Source: Dasypus novemcinctus (Eukaryota > Chordata > Mammalia > Cingulata > Dasypodidae). Taken from it: DNA of 64,000 bases. The stretch spans positions 28,965,513-29,029,512 of the forward strand of contig NC_080677.1 of the NCBI RefSeq assembly GCF_030445035.2, written 5' to 3'. Below the pieces are notes generated by a model. That model made no database searches. It had not been told where the DNA came from and saw nothing but the letters and a program-made list of their open reading frames with translations. The position numbers were made by a program, and so were the translations under genes. This document shows positions 24,560 to 35,799 of this stretch, piece by piece; within the stretch, counting starts at the first letter, position 1, and every line of letters starts with the position of its first letter.

Positions 24560-25325
24560 TTGTTGTTGTTTGCTTTTCCTTAATCATTTTTGATAAAATT
24601 ATATTAAGGACATTTTCCATTGTTTAAGTTTTTAAATTCAAGTGTTTTTAACACTTTATACAGAATTTTCTTATTTTTTAATCTCTGCTTTCTGAAGTCA
24701 TGGGTCCCTTTTCATTCCTACACTGTTTTATCTTTTTTTTCTAGAGGTAAACATGCCAAAGGCTTATCTATTTTATTACTCTTTTCAAACAACTGATTTT
24801 TAGCTTAGTTGGTCTCTACGGCATCTTTTTCATTTCATTATTTTCTGCTTTAATTTTTATTATTTTCTTCCTTTTCTCTTTGTGTTTTTTTCTAATTTCT
24901 TAAGTAAGAAACTTGCCTTACTGATTTTCAGCCTTTTTCCCCCATTCTAACACAAACAGCTAAGTAAACGGCTAATTTACTTCCAAAAGTCATTCTGGGT
25001 ACATATAAAAGTTTTGATGGGTAAATGTTTTCATTATTTTTCAGTTCTGGGTATTCTCTAAGTTTCATTATGAGCCCCTCTTTGATCCATAAGTTGTAGG
25101 GATGATTTCATCTTTTTATCATCAGCATGTAACTGCAGTTAAGAGAATGTGTTCTGCATGGTACCAATTCTTGGTAACTTGCCAAGTCTTGGTTTATAGC
25201 CTCATACATGATCAATTTTCATAATGCTTTATATGTGAATAAAAGAAAATGTATTCTCTAACTGCTGGATGCAGATACAGAGATACACATCCATTAGATC
25301 AGATATGTTAATTTTTTTTTCAAAA
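24560..25325 (-). mobile_element. Old L1 ORF2 fragment, antisense on plus strand
   Basis: T-rich plus strand reads as the reverse complement of L1 ORF2 (endonuclease/early RT), with the 'tttgatccataagttgtagg' block near 25081 and 'gaaaatgtattctctaactg' near 25245. Heavily decayed, many stops. Confidence 0.7.
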
Positions 25326-25424
25326 GGAAAGAAGCTATTTGAGTGAATTTTGTCAATGTTGGTCTGAGGACACAGTGCATGAAATAATAATTAGTATTAA
25401 ATAAATAATGACAATAATAGTTAC

Positions 25425-25625
25425 TGTTCATTGAGTGACTTCCATGCTAAGTGAAAATACATTGCAAACAGTGTATTATTTCTTACAACAATCCTATTAT
25501 CCCTGTTTTTATTAATGAGAAGCCAAAGTTAATAGAGGTTAGGTAACTTGCCTGATTTAAGCTAGGTCTAAGACAAAATTCAATTCTGTGTTTACCTGAC
25601 TCCAAATCCCATACTCTTCATCACT
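25425..25625 (-). mobile_element. MIR SINE
   Basis: Reverse-complement MIR landmarks: 'caacaatcctattatccctg' near 25487, 'aatagaggttaggtaacttg' near 25531, 'ctgactccaaatcccatac' near 25597. Confidence 0.8.
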
Positions 25626-26100
25626 TCATAAAAAAGGTACTGATATGGACTGAGGAAAAACATGGTGAAGGTTAACCTCAGAAGAAATGCTACTATCAAA
25701 GAGAAGCAGCATGAAATAAGTGGTATAGGAGACCCTCTTGTTCTGCAGAAGTGATTCAACAGGAAGCAAGAGATCTATAATGGGATTCTCAGTAAAGGCC
25801 CCTTCTAAAAGAACTATTCTTCCACAGTTCACCCAATTCTCATGGATATAGCCATGTCTCATCTTCACAGCCACTGGTTCCAGACTGTGGGTCCATAGGT
25901 GGTCCCAAGAGAAACAAATCAGGCTTACTTCACCAAGAAAGTTGAATTTGGGATTATGAGATTTTAGACTGTCCCAATCTATTCAAAAGATCATGTCACT
26001 TCAGGTGTTGATGAGTTACAGAGCAGTTGCAGACATCCAGCTTCGGGTTCCCATTCATTCCTGACAGCCAGCTACCTCTATTCCAGACCAGTCCTATAGG

Positions 26101-26335
26101 CTTTTTTTTTTTTTTTTAAATCCCTCCCACTCTTGTTAGAGAAACTGTGGGTTTACAGAACAATCATGTATAAAATACAGGATTCCTAATATACCACCCC
26201 ACCACCAACACCATGCATTAGTGTGCAATGTGGTACAACTGATGACAGCATATTTTTATAACTGTACTATTAATTAAAGCCCATGGCTTAACCTAGGGCT
26301 CACTATTGTGTAGTATAGTTTCATGGCTTTTAAAA
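26101..26335 (-). mobile_element. L1 3'UTR fragment inserted in an older L1
   Basis: Starts with a long T run (poly(A) on the minus strand), then 'gagaaactgtgggtttacag' and 'ttaacctagggctcactatt'. The same order occurs at 59420-59600. The older L1 sequence resumes immediately after it. Confidence 0.75.
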
Positions 26336-26339
26336 AAGT

Positions 26340-26985
26340 TTTACTGTTTTTATTTACTTCATTGATCAGTTTTTCTAGGTCTTAACTCATTTGTGTGTAT
26401 GTATGTTTGCTTGACTCGATAGGTGTGTTGACATTTCCCATTACAATGAAGAATTTGTCAATTTCTTCTAAATAGTTCTACAAATATTTTATTTTGAGAT
26501 GATGCCATTAGGTACACAGAAGGAAACAATATTAAAATTATATTCTCCTGATGACTATTTTTCTTCATTATAAAGTGACCCTCTTTGTCCCTAAATAATA
26601 TTCTCTGCTATAAAGTTTACTTTATATGATATAAACTTTAGTTTTGTCAGTTTTCTGTTAGTATTTGCCTGGATATAGTTTTCTATCCTCTTACTTTCCT
26701 ACTCTTTTTTGTATCCTTACGTTTATGTGTGTTGCTTCTCAACAGCATATCCCATCCTTTCAATCTATTTTTCAAAATCTGGTGAGTTTGTTTAGATTTA
26801 TCGTATTTACTGAGATATTTGGATTTATTTTTGCACCCTTATTTTGTGTTACTTAAAAAACTTTACTTCCTCTATGCTTTCTGCTCTCCCACCCCACCTT
26901 TAAATACAATTTCACCTTATTGCTTTTATTGGTTTGGAAGTTACGTTTTTTCTATTCTTTCAGTGATTATTTTACATAGTTTTCT
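26340..26985 (-). mobile_element. Old L1 ORF2 endonuclease-region fragment
   Basis: Plus strand is the reverse complement of L1: 'tataaagtgaccctctttgt' near 26570 followed by a decayed 'aaagtttactttatatgat' block near 26615. In consensus order it continues the L1 fragment at 24560-25325, so both may be one element broken by later events. Confidence 0.65.
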
Positions 26986-27004
26986 ACCAAAACTTTTTCC
27001 TGTG

Positions 27005-27175
27005 CTGTGTGGCTGGAATCTCAGTTCTGCTGTTCACTAGCCATGTGATCCTGGGCAGATTCCCTACTGTCCTTCAGCTTATTTTCTCAGTGGTGAAATG
27101 AAGCTGTTACAAGGCTTACATGATATAAGCTATGGACAAAACGTGGGTCATAATACTTAACAAATGGTTATTTTT
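27005..27175 (+). mobile_element. MIR SINE
   Basis: 'tctcagttctgctgttcact', 'agccatgtgatcctgggcag' and 'tcagtggtgaaatgaagctg' follow the sense MIR order (near 27018, 27040, 27088). Confidence 0.75.
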
Positions 27176-27373
27176 AGACAAAAAATAGATGGGGGCTCAA
27201 ATCTTAGCTGTAGTAGGAAAAGGCTATTATACCAAAAAAAAAAAAAACCACGCAGGGAAAATGGGCCATTTCAAAGAACAAGAAAACCTTTTCAGTTCTG
27301 CCTATAATCTCTGATACTATGAGAACAGTCTTTTAGTCTGATAGCAACCTGGTTAACATCAAAATAAGCTTAC

Positions 27374-27479
27374 CCTTTATGGTATATGCAAAGACAAGGC
27401 AGTCGTGCTATAGTATCTCCCTGCTGCAGTTCTTCAAGGCATATTGCACATTCCCCAGCATCTTTACTCAGTACATCCT
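27374..27479 (-). CDS. ZNRF2: ZNRF2 exon 3: first part of RING domain
   Basis: 106-base internal exon. The acceptor is a pyrimidine tract ending AG at 27481-27480 and the donor is GTAAGC from 27373. Its first two bases complete a Glu codon begun in exon 2 (G|AG) and its last two begin the Gly completed in exon 4. The frame reads DVLSKDAGECAICLEEL, then QQGDTIARLPCLCIYHK. Visible RING ligands are CAIC, then Cys, Cys and His in PCLCIYH. The RING recruits ubiquitin-charged E2; UBE2N (Ubc13) is a reported partner of the family. From memory, DVLSKDAGECAIC is the ZNRF2 form. No stop or frameshift. Confidence 0.97.
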
Positions 27480-28293
27480 CTGAGGAAAGAAAAAATGAAT
27501 TACGTGAATGCTAATTTATAAAAGATAGCCATTCTACCTTACTTGGCATATTGTTTCATAAGTACATGTAACTACTCAGCACCTGATTTTGAAATACTAC
27601 TCATAAATCACTGAATAATATTTATCTTTACTTACACTGTCTCTCATTTACATTTACACCCTAATAAGTCATTATCATAAGCAAGAACACTACAGAATTC
27701 TAACTTGCAAGTGCTTTTGCTCTAAAACTTCATCTGTAAATCAGTTATTGGGAATCTGGAATTCATTTTCCTTCTTACCATATTCAATATTAATCTGGTG
27801 GCACAAGATAGTTCAAAAAGTTTAAGTATATTGTGGATGAAAAGACAATGAAAATATTATTTTTAAAAGTCTAAAATAATAAAATTGGATAAGTTAAAGA
27901 AATCATTCTGAATATGGGATTTCAAATCCCTTTTAAAGTACAAGTGCCATTTGAAAAAAAGGTTCCACAATTTATATTTAATAGTGGAATTTTAATTTAA
28001 ATTATATTGTTTATTAATGCTAGATGGAGTGTGTTAGCCATATATGCTTTATGACTCTTTTAATTACAGAATAACTAAAATATACCATATAAATAGAGTA
28101 TAAATAAACTGTTCAAAAATCTACTTTCTCCTTAAGTTTCTAAAATGAAAAGGTAGAGCAGGAACATGCAATATGAACCTATACTACAGAAAAAATACTG
28201 TTTTTGGAAATAGTCAATAAACTAAAGGGGAAAGACTATGCACCAAACTCTAACTAAATGTTGAGGGGAAAAAGGACAAAAACAGAGAAAGGT

Positions 28294-28775
28294 AAGGGAA
28301 TTTCGTAAAACTAATTCTTTGTCTGGTATCCTAATACTTCCCATAAAAGCCAGTACATTGTGAACATATCTATGACAGTTTCTAGTCATATGAAGTAGTT
28401 CCCTCCTTTAGTTATTTATTTTGAGACAACACATATAAAGAAAACACAGACTTTATTTGGTGTATGGAAGGGAAGGTATCAGCATATGACTTATCTGTAG
28501 GGCTGGAGTGGGTAGCAAGACAACTTGCCCAAGCAAGGGAATTTCCTAAAACTAATTCTTTGTCTGGTATCCTAATACTTCCCATAAAAGCCAGTACATT
28601 GTGAACATATCTATGACAGTTTCTGGCCATATGAAGTAGTTCCCTCCTTTAGTTATTTATTTTGAGACAACACATATAAAGAAAACACAGACTTTATTTG
28701 GTGTATGGAAGGGAAGGTATCAGCATATGACTTATCTGTAGGGCTGGAGTGGGTAGCAAGACAACTTGCCCAAGC
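28294..28775. repeat. Tandem duplication, two 241-bp copies
   Basis: Copy 1 is 28294-28534 and copy 2 is 28535-28775, period 241. I count three substitutions between them: G/C in 'tttcgtaaaa' versus 'tttcctaaaa', and two in 'tctagtcat' versus 'tctggccat'. The unit itself looks single copy and lies in ZNRF2 intron 2. The near identity implies a recent event or an assembly artefact. Confidence 0.95.
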
Positions 28776-29509
28776 AAGGAGAGGCCTATAGGCTAGCCCA
28801 CAAACTAATACAGTATATCACAATCAGGATTAAGCAGAAAAAGATTTCTGGACAAGCAAAGCTGGGCAAATGAAAAATGCTGTTTCTTACCCCTCCCGTT
28901 CCATGTTTCTTTCCCTTAACACCCTGATATCCCACCCCTTACCACTCTCACTACCCTAAAACCTTTTCTCCTTCTCTTGATCTCCATTTTCCTCTTTTTC
29001 AAGATAGCGTTCAGCAGATTCACAAATAGGTAACCAGTTTAACGTAAAGCACCTACACTAGGAAGGTAGCCATGAGAACAAAAAGAAAAGGATCTGAAGA
29101 AAGAACTCAAGTCTTAGTAAAGGTCAATAATCCTGAACAATATGGTATATTTCCATCTCTCAGATTTTTTCACTACAAAGATATCCATCATAATAAAGAA
29201 TTAAATGAATGTAAACTCCACAACAAACTTCAAAGAAAAAAAACAAGCACTACTTTTCAATTTAAGATACACCATTAGACCACCAGATAAGGGGAAAAAA
29301 AGTTTTCCATTGAACTATGGCACAACATCAATATAAAGATGCACTGCATTTTCAAAGTTGTTAAAGTATGGGGGCAAAAAGTATGTATTAGAATTGATGG
29401 GAATAGGGACATCACACTTTCCACCTTTTGGAATATATTAACAATGCATCTGGATTTAATCTAAATGAATCATCAAATCTCATTTATCCTAAATTAAGAA
29501 AATGAGACA

Positions 29510-29992
29510 GGGAAGTGGACTTGGCCCAGTGGATAGGGCATCCGTCTACCACGTAGGAGGTCCATGGCTCAAACCTCGGGCCTCTTTGACCCATGTGGAG
29601 CTGGCCCATGCGCAGTGCTGATGCGCGCAAGGAGTGCCCTGCCACGCAGGGGTCCGCAGGGGTGTCCCGCGTAGGGGAGCCCCACGCGCAAGGAGTGGGC
29701 CCTGTAAGGAGAGCCACTCAGTGCAAGAGAAAGTGCAGCCTGCCCAGGAATGGTGCCGCATACACGGAGAGCTGACGCAGAAAGATGACGCATCAAAAAA
29801 AAAAAAAAAAGAAACACAGATTTCCATGCCGCTGACAACAACAGAAGTGGACAAAAAGAAGAACACGCAGCAAATGGACACAGAGAACAGACAACTGGGG
29901 TGGGGGTGGGGGGGAGGGCGGGAAGAGGAGAGAAATAAATTAAATAAAATAAATCAAAAAAAAAAAAAGAAACGAGGGAAAGGAGGCTTAAA
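29510..29992 (+). mobile_element. DAS-type SINE, full length, with target-site duplication
   Basis: A box 'tggcccagtgg', B-box position degenerate ('ggctcaaacctc' near 29567), GC-rich body, A-rich tract near 29795, G-rich tract at about 29898-29921, poly(A). An 11-base duplication 'aaaatgagaca' flanks it (29499-29509, 29993-30003). A small internal duplication ('gcaggggt' repeated near 29646-29662) distinguishes this copy. Confidence 0.95.
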
Positions 29993-30664
29993 AAAATGAG
30001 ACAAACCATCCTTTAAAAGATAAAAAGTATTAATTACATTTTTGCTATATAAGTCTATATATTAGGTTTCTAACACCAAATGAAAATTAAATAAAAATAA
30101 ATATAGGCTTATGGACTACCTTACTGACAAAAAAATAGATGTCTTAATATGACTATAAGGTCTCATTTTTTTCTTACAATAGTTTTTTTTAAACTCTTTT
30201 GAGATGAAAAGTACATCTAAAAGGCAATGATTTGCCCTACTTATAAGAAAACATATTTATAGTACAACAGAGACTAATCCAATCTATATATTATAGTTAA
30301 GAGAATAAGATATATTTTAAGAATATAATGTTTTTAAAAAACTGACAGGAGCAAAATAAAATTCACAGGAAAAAGGATTGCCCTTCATATGTTTTGCAGG
30401 TACTAAAGTTAAAAAAGATTTTTTTAGTTTAATTTAGAAAGCTGTATTATTGGAGCCAATTAACTTTATCATAAGTTCCCTAAACTCTAGTCATAAAAAA
30501 AAGGTATATATTAGAACATCACAAACACAATTTCAACTCAGAAGCAGCTCAATACTCAAATTTAAATAGTTTCTAGTGAAATTACCTCTGCTCAGAAAGC
30601 TAAAAACTATGTTAAATTGTTAACATATTTAAATCTGTAGCCACTGCTCAATTGCTTTTTGTTG

Positions 30665-30876
30665 TTTTTTTTTTTTAGGTACCAGGGACTGTGAATTGAA
30701 CCCAGGACCTCATATGTGGGAAGCTGGAGGTCAACCACTGAGCCACATTGGCTCCCCTGAGTTGGTTTTTTTCCTTTGTTTTGCTTGTTCTTTTTTTTTT
30801 TTTAAGAGGCAATGGGAACCTGGAACCTCCCATGTGGGAAGCAGATGCTCAACCGTTTGAGCCACACTGGCTTCCC
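30665..30876 (-). mobile_element. Dimeric DAS-type SINE
   Basis: Two reverse-complement tRNA-like monomers. One has its B-box complement in 'gaattgaacccaggacctc' near 30693 and the other near 30820 ('ggaacctcccatgtgggaag'), each preceded by a T run. Confidence 0.85.
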
Positions 30877-31205
30877 ATCAACTGTGTTTTGATAAGCAAT
30901 TCTGAGAGTCAGGAGACAGTTTACATTCACTGCAAAACCTCAAGATTACTGTCTTAAATTTTTAAGCATTCTTAAATGCTTAAATTTTCAAATTCTGAAG
31001 TCTTATTTCCAAGTAGACTCTTTTTTAGCATGTTTGAAACTATATTCTCAGTTTTGAAAATTCAATGTAATTACTTTTTCTGTATCTGGAGGTTTGTGTA
31101 TGTCCCCTTGTTCACCCCATAATGATGCTGTTCTTTTGTTCAAAGGAAAGTTCTGAGCTTTTGTTTTACAGGGGGAACTACGTTTCACAACTATGAAAGT
31201 TGTTA

Positions 31206-31557
31206 GTGGGAAGTGGATATGGCTCAACCAGTTGGGTGCCTGACTACGACACAGGAGGTCCTGCATTTGGGTCCAAGTGCCTCCTAAAGAAGACGAGCAG
31301 ACACCACACCTGCAGCAATGAGTTAGACTCCACACCTGCCACAACGAGCAGATGGTACAAGCCAGCAGACACCCACAGCCCACCAGGAGCAGATGTAGCT
31401 TAGGCTGATGTAATACTTGCCTCCCATGCGGGAGGTCCCAGGTTCTGTTACAATGCCTCCTGAAGGCGAGCACACAATAAGCACAGATGAGAGAACCATC
31501 TGGGGGAATGGGGGGGGGGGGGGGGGTCAAATTTTTTTTTTTTTAATCTTAAAAAAA
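31206..31557 (+). mobile_element. Dimeric DAS-type SINE, long linker, with target-site duplication
   Basis: First monomer from 31209 ('gggaagtggatatggctcaa'), second from about 31387 ('gagcagatgtagcttaggct'), separated by a C/A-rich linker. Ends with G17 (31510-31526), T and A runs. A 9-base duplication 'aaagttgtt' flanks it (31197-31205, 31558-31566). Confidence 0.9.
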
Positions 31558-32054
31558 AAGTTGTTCGTAACTTGATATATTCAGAGTTAACTAGGGCCTG
31601 GAAACTCCACTAAATCTAAGACACTGTAGAATCTTCAAGTCAGTTGGGAAAAGATTATTATAAATCTTTAATGGATCACTTAAAACAATTCATGAAGATA
31701 CCATCCACAGTCATTAAGGAGTCAACAGATTTCTACTAGCAGACTATAGGACTAAATATGGCAGACTACTAACTGGCCAAAGTTGATATCAGAGAAGCAG
31801 AGAAGGGGCTATGAACAGATTTAACTACTAGAGTTTGCTAGTCTGGATTCTATCTTTTTGAAGCACTGATCAAATGGAAACAGCAAACAGGGCAGCTTTT
31901 TCAGAAGTGGTGTTGATCTCCTATCTAAATATCAGGAGTAGTAAGAGTGTATTTTTGGTCTTAAGTCTAACTCGTTATCTTATTCAAATTGTCTATGCAT
32001 TAATTTAGATGAACTTACATAAGAAAAGAAAAGCTAAAAGACTGGGAACAGAGC

Positions 32055-32180
32055 AGCAGTGATTTTTAACTACAAGTGGGCACAAGAAAGAATCACTTAG
32101 GGATGCACTGTATCTCAAACACAGAAAACAAACAAACAAAACACCTGGGCCTCATCCCTAGAGATTCTGAAATATATACT
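32055..32180. mobile_element. MER5-like hAT remnant
   Basis: 'agaatcacttagggatgcac' near 32089 and 'cctgggcctcatccctagag' near 32144 resemble the common MER5-type hAT MITE. Partial; ends not found. Confidence 0.5.
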
Positions 32181-32734
32181 GCCTTAGAAACATGATGCTA
32201 TGTCAAGGGAACAGCATATTGTAGTAGAAAAAGCTTAAGATTTAAAGTCGAAAAACAATATGAATTTCCATTCTATGAGCTGTGTAACCTCAAAAACACT
32301 AGTCAACCTTCCAATTTCCTTCTCATCATTAATATTACTTTAATAAATATACTGAAAAATTAGAGATGAATTTTCTAAACCATGCAAAAAAGGCCACATT
32401 TATAACACTAAACAGAATATTTGTTTCCATCATTATTATCAGGAAGCACTTGATGGATCGCTCCAAAAGCAAAGGTATTCATCTTCTTATCTCTTTTTCT
32501 CCCTGTCCTGGTATTCCAGTTGTTTCACATTTACCTAAAGAAATCAAATAACCCCACAACCCCTAGGAGCTTCCATGGGATACTCTGGACTTAGTCATTT
32601 TTAGAGACCTATAATTGCCAGGCTTGGAAAAACTCCAGGCAATCAACATGCTAGTTAATATTTAAATATTTTAGCTTCATTCTTTATTTTAAAAGTATTA
32701 CAAACATCTACTTTGTCAGATGCTTTAAGACATG

Positions 32735-32880
32735 TCTCACTTAAGTCATACATTAATCCTACGAAGTAACTATAACTACCTCCACTTTATAGATAAGAAA
32801 AGTGAAGCTCAAAGAAGTTATGTGAATTACTCAAAATTAACTAACAGTTATGAAATCAGTTCTCAAAATTCAGGCTGTCC
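32735..32880 (-). mobile_element. MIR SINE
   Basis: Reverse-complement MIR: 'ctacctccactttatagata' near 32776, 'gaagctcaaagaagttatg' near 32804, then 'aaattcaggctgtcctaggc'. Confidence 0.7.
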
Positions 32881-32949
32881 TAGGCCTTTTCACTACTTTT
32901 TTCTATGTATTTTTTCAACTATGCTGTCTAAACTGGTGGATATGTATGC

Positions 32950-33010
32950 TCAGTAGAGCACTTGAAATAAGGCTAGTGCAACTGAAGAACTGATTTTAGT
33001 AAAATATGAA
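32950..33010. mobile_element. hAT-type MITE fragment
   Basis: 'gagcacttgaaataaggcta' near 32957 and 'gtgcaactgaagaactgatt' near 32977 match the internal segment of the same MITE type as at 23905. Confidence 0.5.
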
Positions 33011-34074
33011 ACCTTAAAATATCTTAATGAACACATTTATAAACTAATTACAAACTTCCATAAATTGATATTTCACTTATAGTCTCTGAAGCTCTTAAAT
33101 TTGCAATGTCCAAAGAGATTACTTAAAACTCAAGCAGCCAGGTATGCAAAATGAAAGTATTTAGCAAGTCCAAGCACACATCCATATAGTTATTGCAGGT
33201 CAAGTTATGCAGCAAGAAGAAAAGCTGACAGCCAAAATTCCTTTGAAAATAAAACAACAAAAGACTGAATTTGTTAGAGACAGCCAAGAAAACTCCATGC
33301 AAAAATTTCATAATCATCACAACTTTATTTTCAAATCAAGCATCCAGAAAGGTGTATAATCTTTTCAGCAAAATACAATGCCAAGCACTATTATGGATCA
33401 GGCATTTTACCTGAATACTTATTTTTTGTCCTTGAACCCTCAATGATAGCAGTAGAAAACAAAAGCAGCTGAAATGTGAAATAATCCCTAGAAAAATCAA
33501 GAATTAAAAAAATTCACAACATTAGTAAGAATTACACAAAGAATGAAAAGTTGGGGTTCACAAAGTTTACTGATAAACACTTTCACATATTACATTATTA
33601 TCTCTTATGGGCTTAAAAAAAGAAGTCAACATTAATATTCTAGATTATGGATCCATGAACTGTTAACTGTACTCAAATATCATAAGGGAAATGAGAAATT
33701 ATATTTGACCAAGGGAAGCTACCATATTCCTAGCAAGAAAAACACATCAATAAAAACATTTTTAAAATATTGTCTAAATTACTAATCTGTCTAAAACTGG
33801 AAGTTCCTTATCTATGTCAGCTTTTGTTTTCAAAACCTTATTATTCTGGTATAATTAGGAATTACTGATTTTCTGCCAAGATGCCAATGACAATTACTGC
33901 ACCACTGATTTTAGTTTAAATATAACTAAGAATTGGTTATTTAGTAAATAAACATTTAGCTATCCTCCATTATTACAAGCTTATGTGAATATTAAGCCTA
34001 ATTTTTCAAAAGGAGATAGAACATACGACTTTTTTTAAAAAGTGGTACTCTTGGGAATATTTTGGAAATTTACA

Positions 34075-34485
34075 TTAGCCCTGCTGGAGACTGAATTATC
34101 TTCCCTACAAAACTCCCAACACCTAGTGGTCCAGTAGGTATGAAATCAATTATAAATAGGAACATGAAAATGTTAATAGTTAAGATGTGTCCAAACTTAA
34201 TAAGGGTGGTCCTCAATCCAATATGACGGAAATCCTTATAAATAGAGGAAATTGCACACACAGTGAGAAGCAGACAGAAGTTGGAAGTCAATGGAACCCA
34301 GAAGAGAAAGGCAAAAACACCGCCAAGTGCATTGTCATGTGATGGGAAAGTCAAGGAACCCGGAAGAGTACCACCCAGCTAGAAGATATCAACCCTCTGT
34401 AACTGTGAGCCAATAGATTTCTGTTGTTAAGTCAACCCACTGTCTACCTGTTTTAGCTGAAACAGGCACGTTCTGCTATAAAACT
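34075..34485 (+). mobile_element. MLT1-like solo LTR remnant
   Basis: 'ggagactgaattatcttccc', 'aatccaatatgacggaaatc' near 34215, 'cttataaatagaggaaattg', and a 3' 'gaccaatagatttctgttgt'-like ending near 34410 follow a familiar MaLR LTR layout. No internal coding region flanks it. Family assignment is tentative. Confidence 0.45.
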
Positions 34486-35119
34486 ATAAACTCTAAAAGC
34501 TAAAATATACCAAAGAAACACAAACGCCATTCTGACAGACTTCGCTTTCTTGGGCCTTTTTGTTCTTCTCTTGCCTAAAAAATTTATCTCAGGAGTAAGT
34601 ATTTTATAAAATTCAGTTCCTAACAAGCTGCAAGTAAGTAGCCATGTAAATTATCTAGTAAAGTACTAAATTAGCAAATTGATTTCCCAAGCTCAAAATC
34701 AGATTAAGATACCTTTCCTAAACAATTCCTAAACCCAAAAATAATTACACTAATTTGCTAAACCCTAAGCAAATACTTTTCCTCAATCAGTTTCCACATG
34801 AAAAAGAATTTTTTTGAAACTGAATAACCAAAAAATAAAACTACACTTGAACTAACCTTAAATTTTAGGTTCATGTGTTATAAATAAATGCAGAGAGAAA
34901 AGCACTAGTTCTAAAAAACCAAAAAGGCTAATACCCGATTTTAAGCTTAATTTATTATTGCATACTTTTGAATTAGATCAATGAATTAAAATTATAATGC
35001 AGGCTTTAAATGCTAATAAAAAAAGGAATTGCGCAATCTGGGTAATATGATGTAACAGAAAGATCAGGCATGTATAACTGCAGTTTTGGAATTAATGCTT
35101 TACTCACTTCAGAAAAAAA

Positions 35120-35315
35120 AAAGAATTCTGTGTTCAATTCCAAACTCTTTTGGGTTTAAATTCCAACAGAGACACTAGGCATTACAATACCTAGGCATAA
35201 CAATACCTATCTCCCAGGGTATTGGTAAGAATTAAATAAGACAGTATCTGCAATTTCTAGCACTATACCTGGGATGCAGCAGGTATATACTAAATATTAG
35301 CTATGAAATTATTGG
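35120..35315 (+). mobile_element. MIR SINE
   Basis: Decayed tRNA-like head ('gggtttaaattccaac' near 35152), then 'ctcccagggtattggtaaga' near 35211 and an 'aggtatatactaaatatta' end. Confidence 0.65.
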
Positions 35316-35399
35316 CAAGAAAGGTCTCTTTCTCTGAGTTTGTTTTCTCCAATCTAAAGTGGTAATAATGATGAAACTTGCTCATCTTGTCTCAAAGGA

Positions 35400-35660
35400 A
35401 TGTTGTAAAGCTCTAATGAGATAATGCAAATGGAAGGCAGTCTCATGGAAAAAGAACAGGCTTGAACTTTGGACAATTCACAAACCTCTTTGAGCCTCAT
35501 TTTCTTCAAATAAATAGAAGGTCATAACAACTACATCTCACAAGGTATTTATATTAATTAAAAATAAAAGAGCTAATGAGTATGAAAATATCTAAAAGGT
35601 ACTGAATAGATAAAAAATTTTACTAATGCTTTACTGAAATAAATAGTAAATGTCAACTCT
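35400..35660 (+). mobile_element. MIR SINE
   Basis: 'acctctttgagcctcatttt' near 35485, 'ctcacaaggtatttatatta' near 35538, and a 'taaatagtaaatgtcaactc' end. Sense orientation. Confidence 0.6.
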
Positions 35661-35799
35661 TATAATACACCACCTCTTCTGCTTCCTCTTAAGGTTGTGA
35701 GGTAAAATAGCAGGTTGACGAATAACACTGTGCAAGGGACACAAATGCCTAAAGGTGACAGCCAAAAGATGTTCAAGAAGTAGCTTACCTTCTACCATT

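Larger units (their letters stand above)
23315..27373 (-). other. ZNRF2: ZNRF2 intron 3
   Basis: 4059 bases between the donor at 27373-27372 (GTAAGC) and the acceptor AG at 23316-23315. It contains a hAT remnant, MIR pieces and antisense L1 fragments listed separately. About 23320-23900 and 25630-26100 hold nothing I recognise. Confidence 0.9.

Noticed and set aside
31048..31530. 160-codon minus-strand frame
   Set aside because: Spans a dimeric SINE and its flank; ends in a proline run encoded by the G17 tract. Not a gene.
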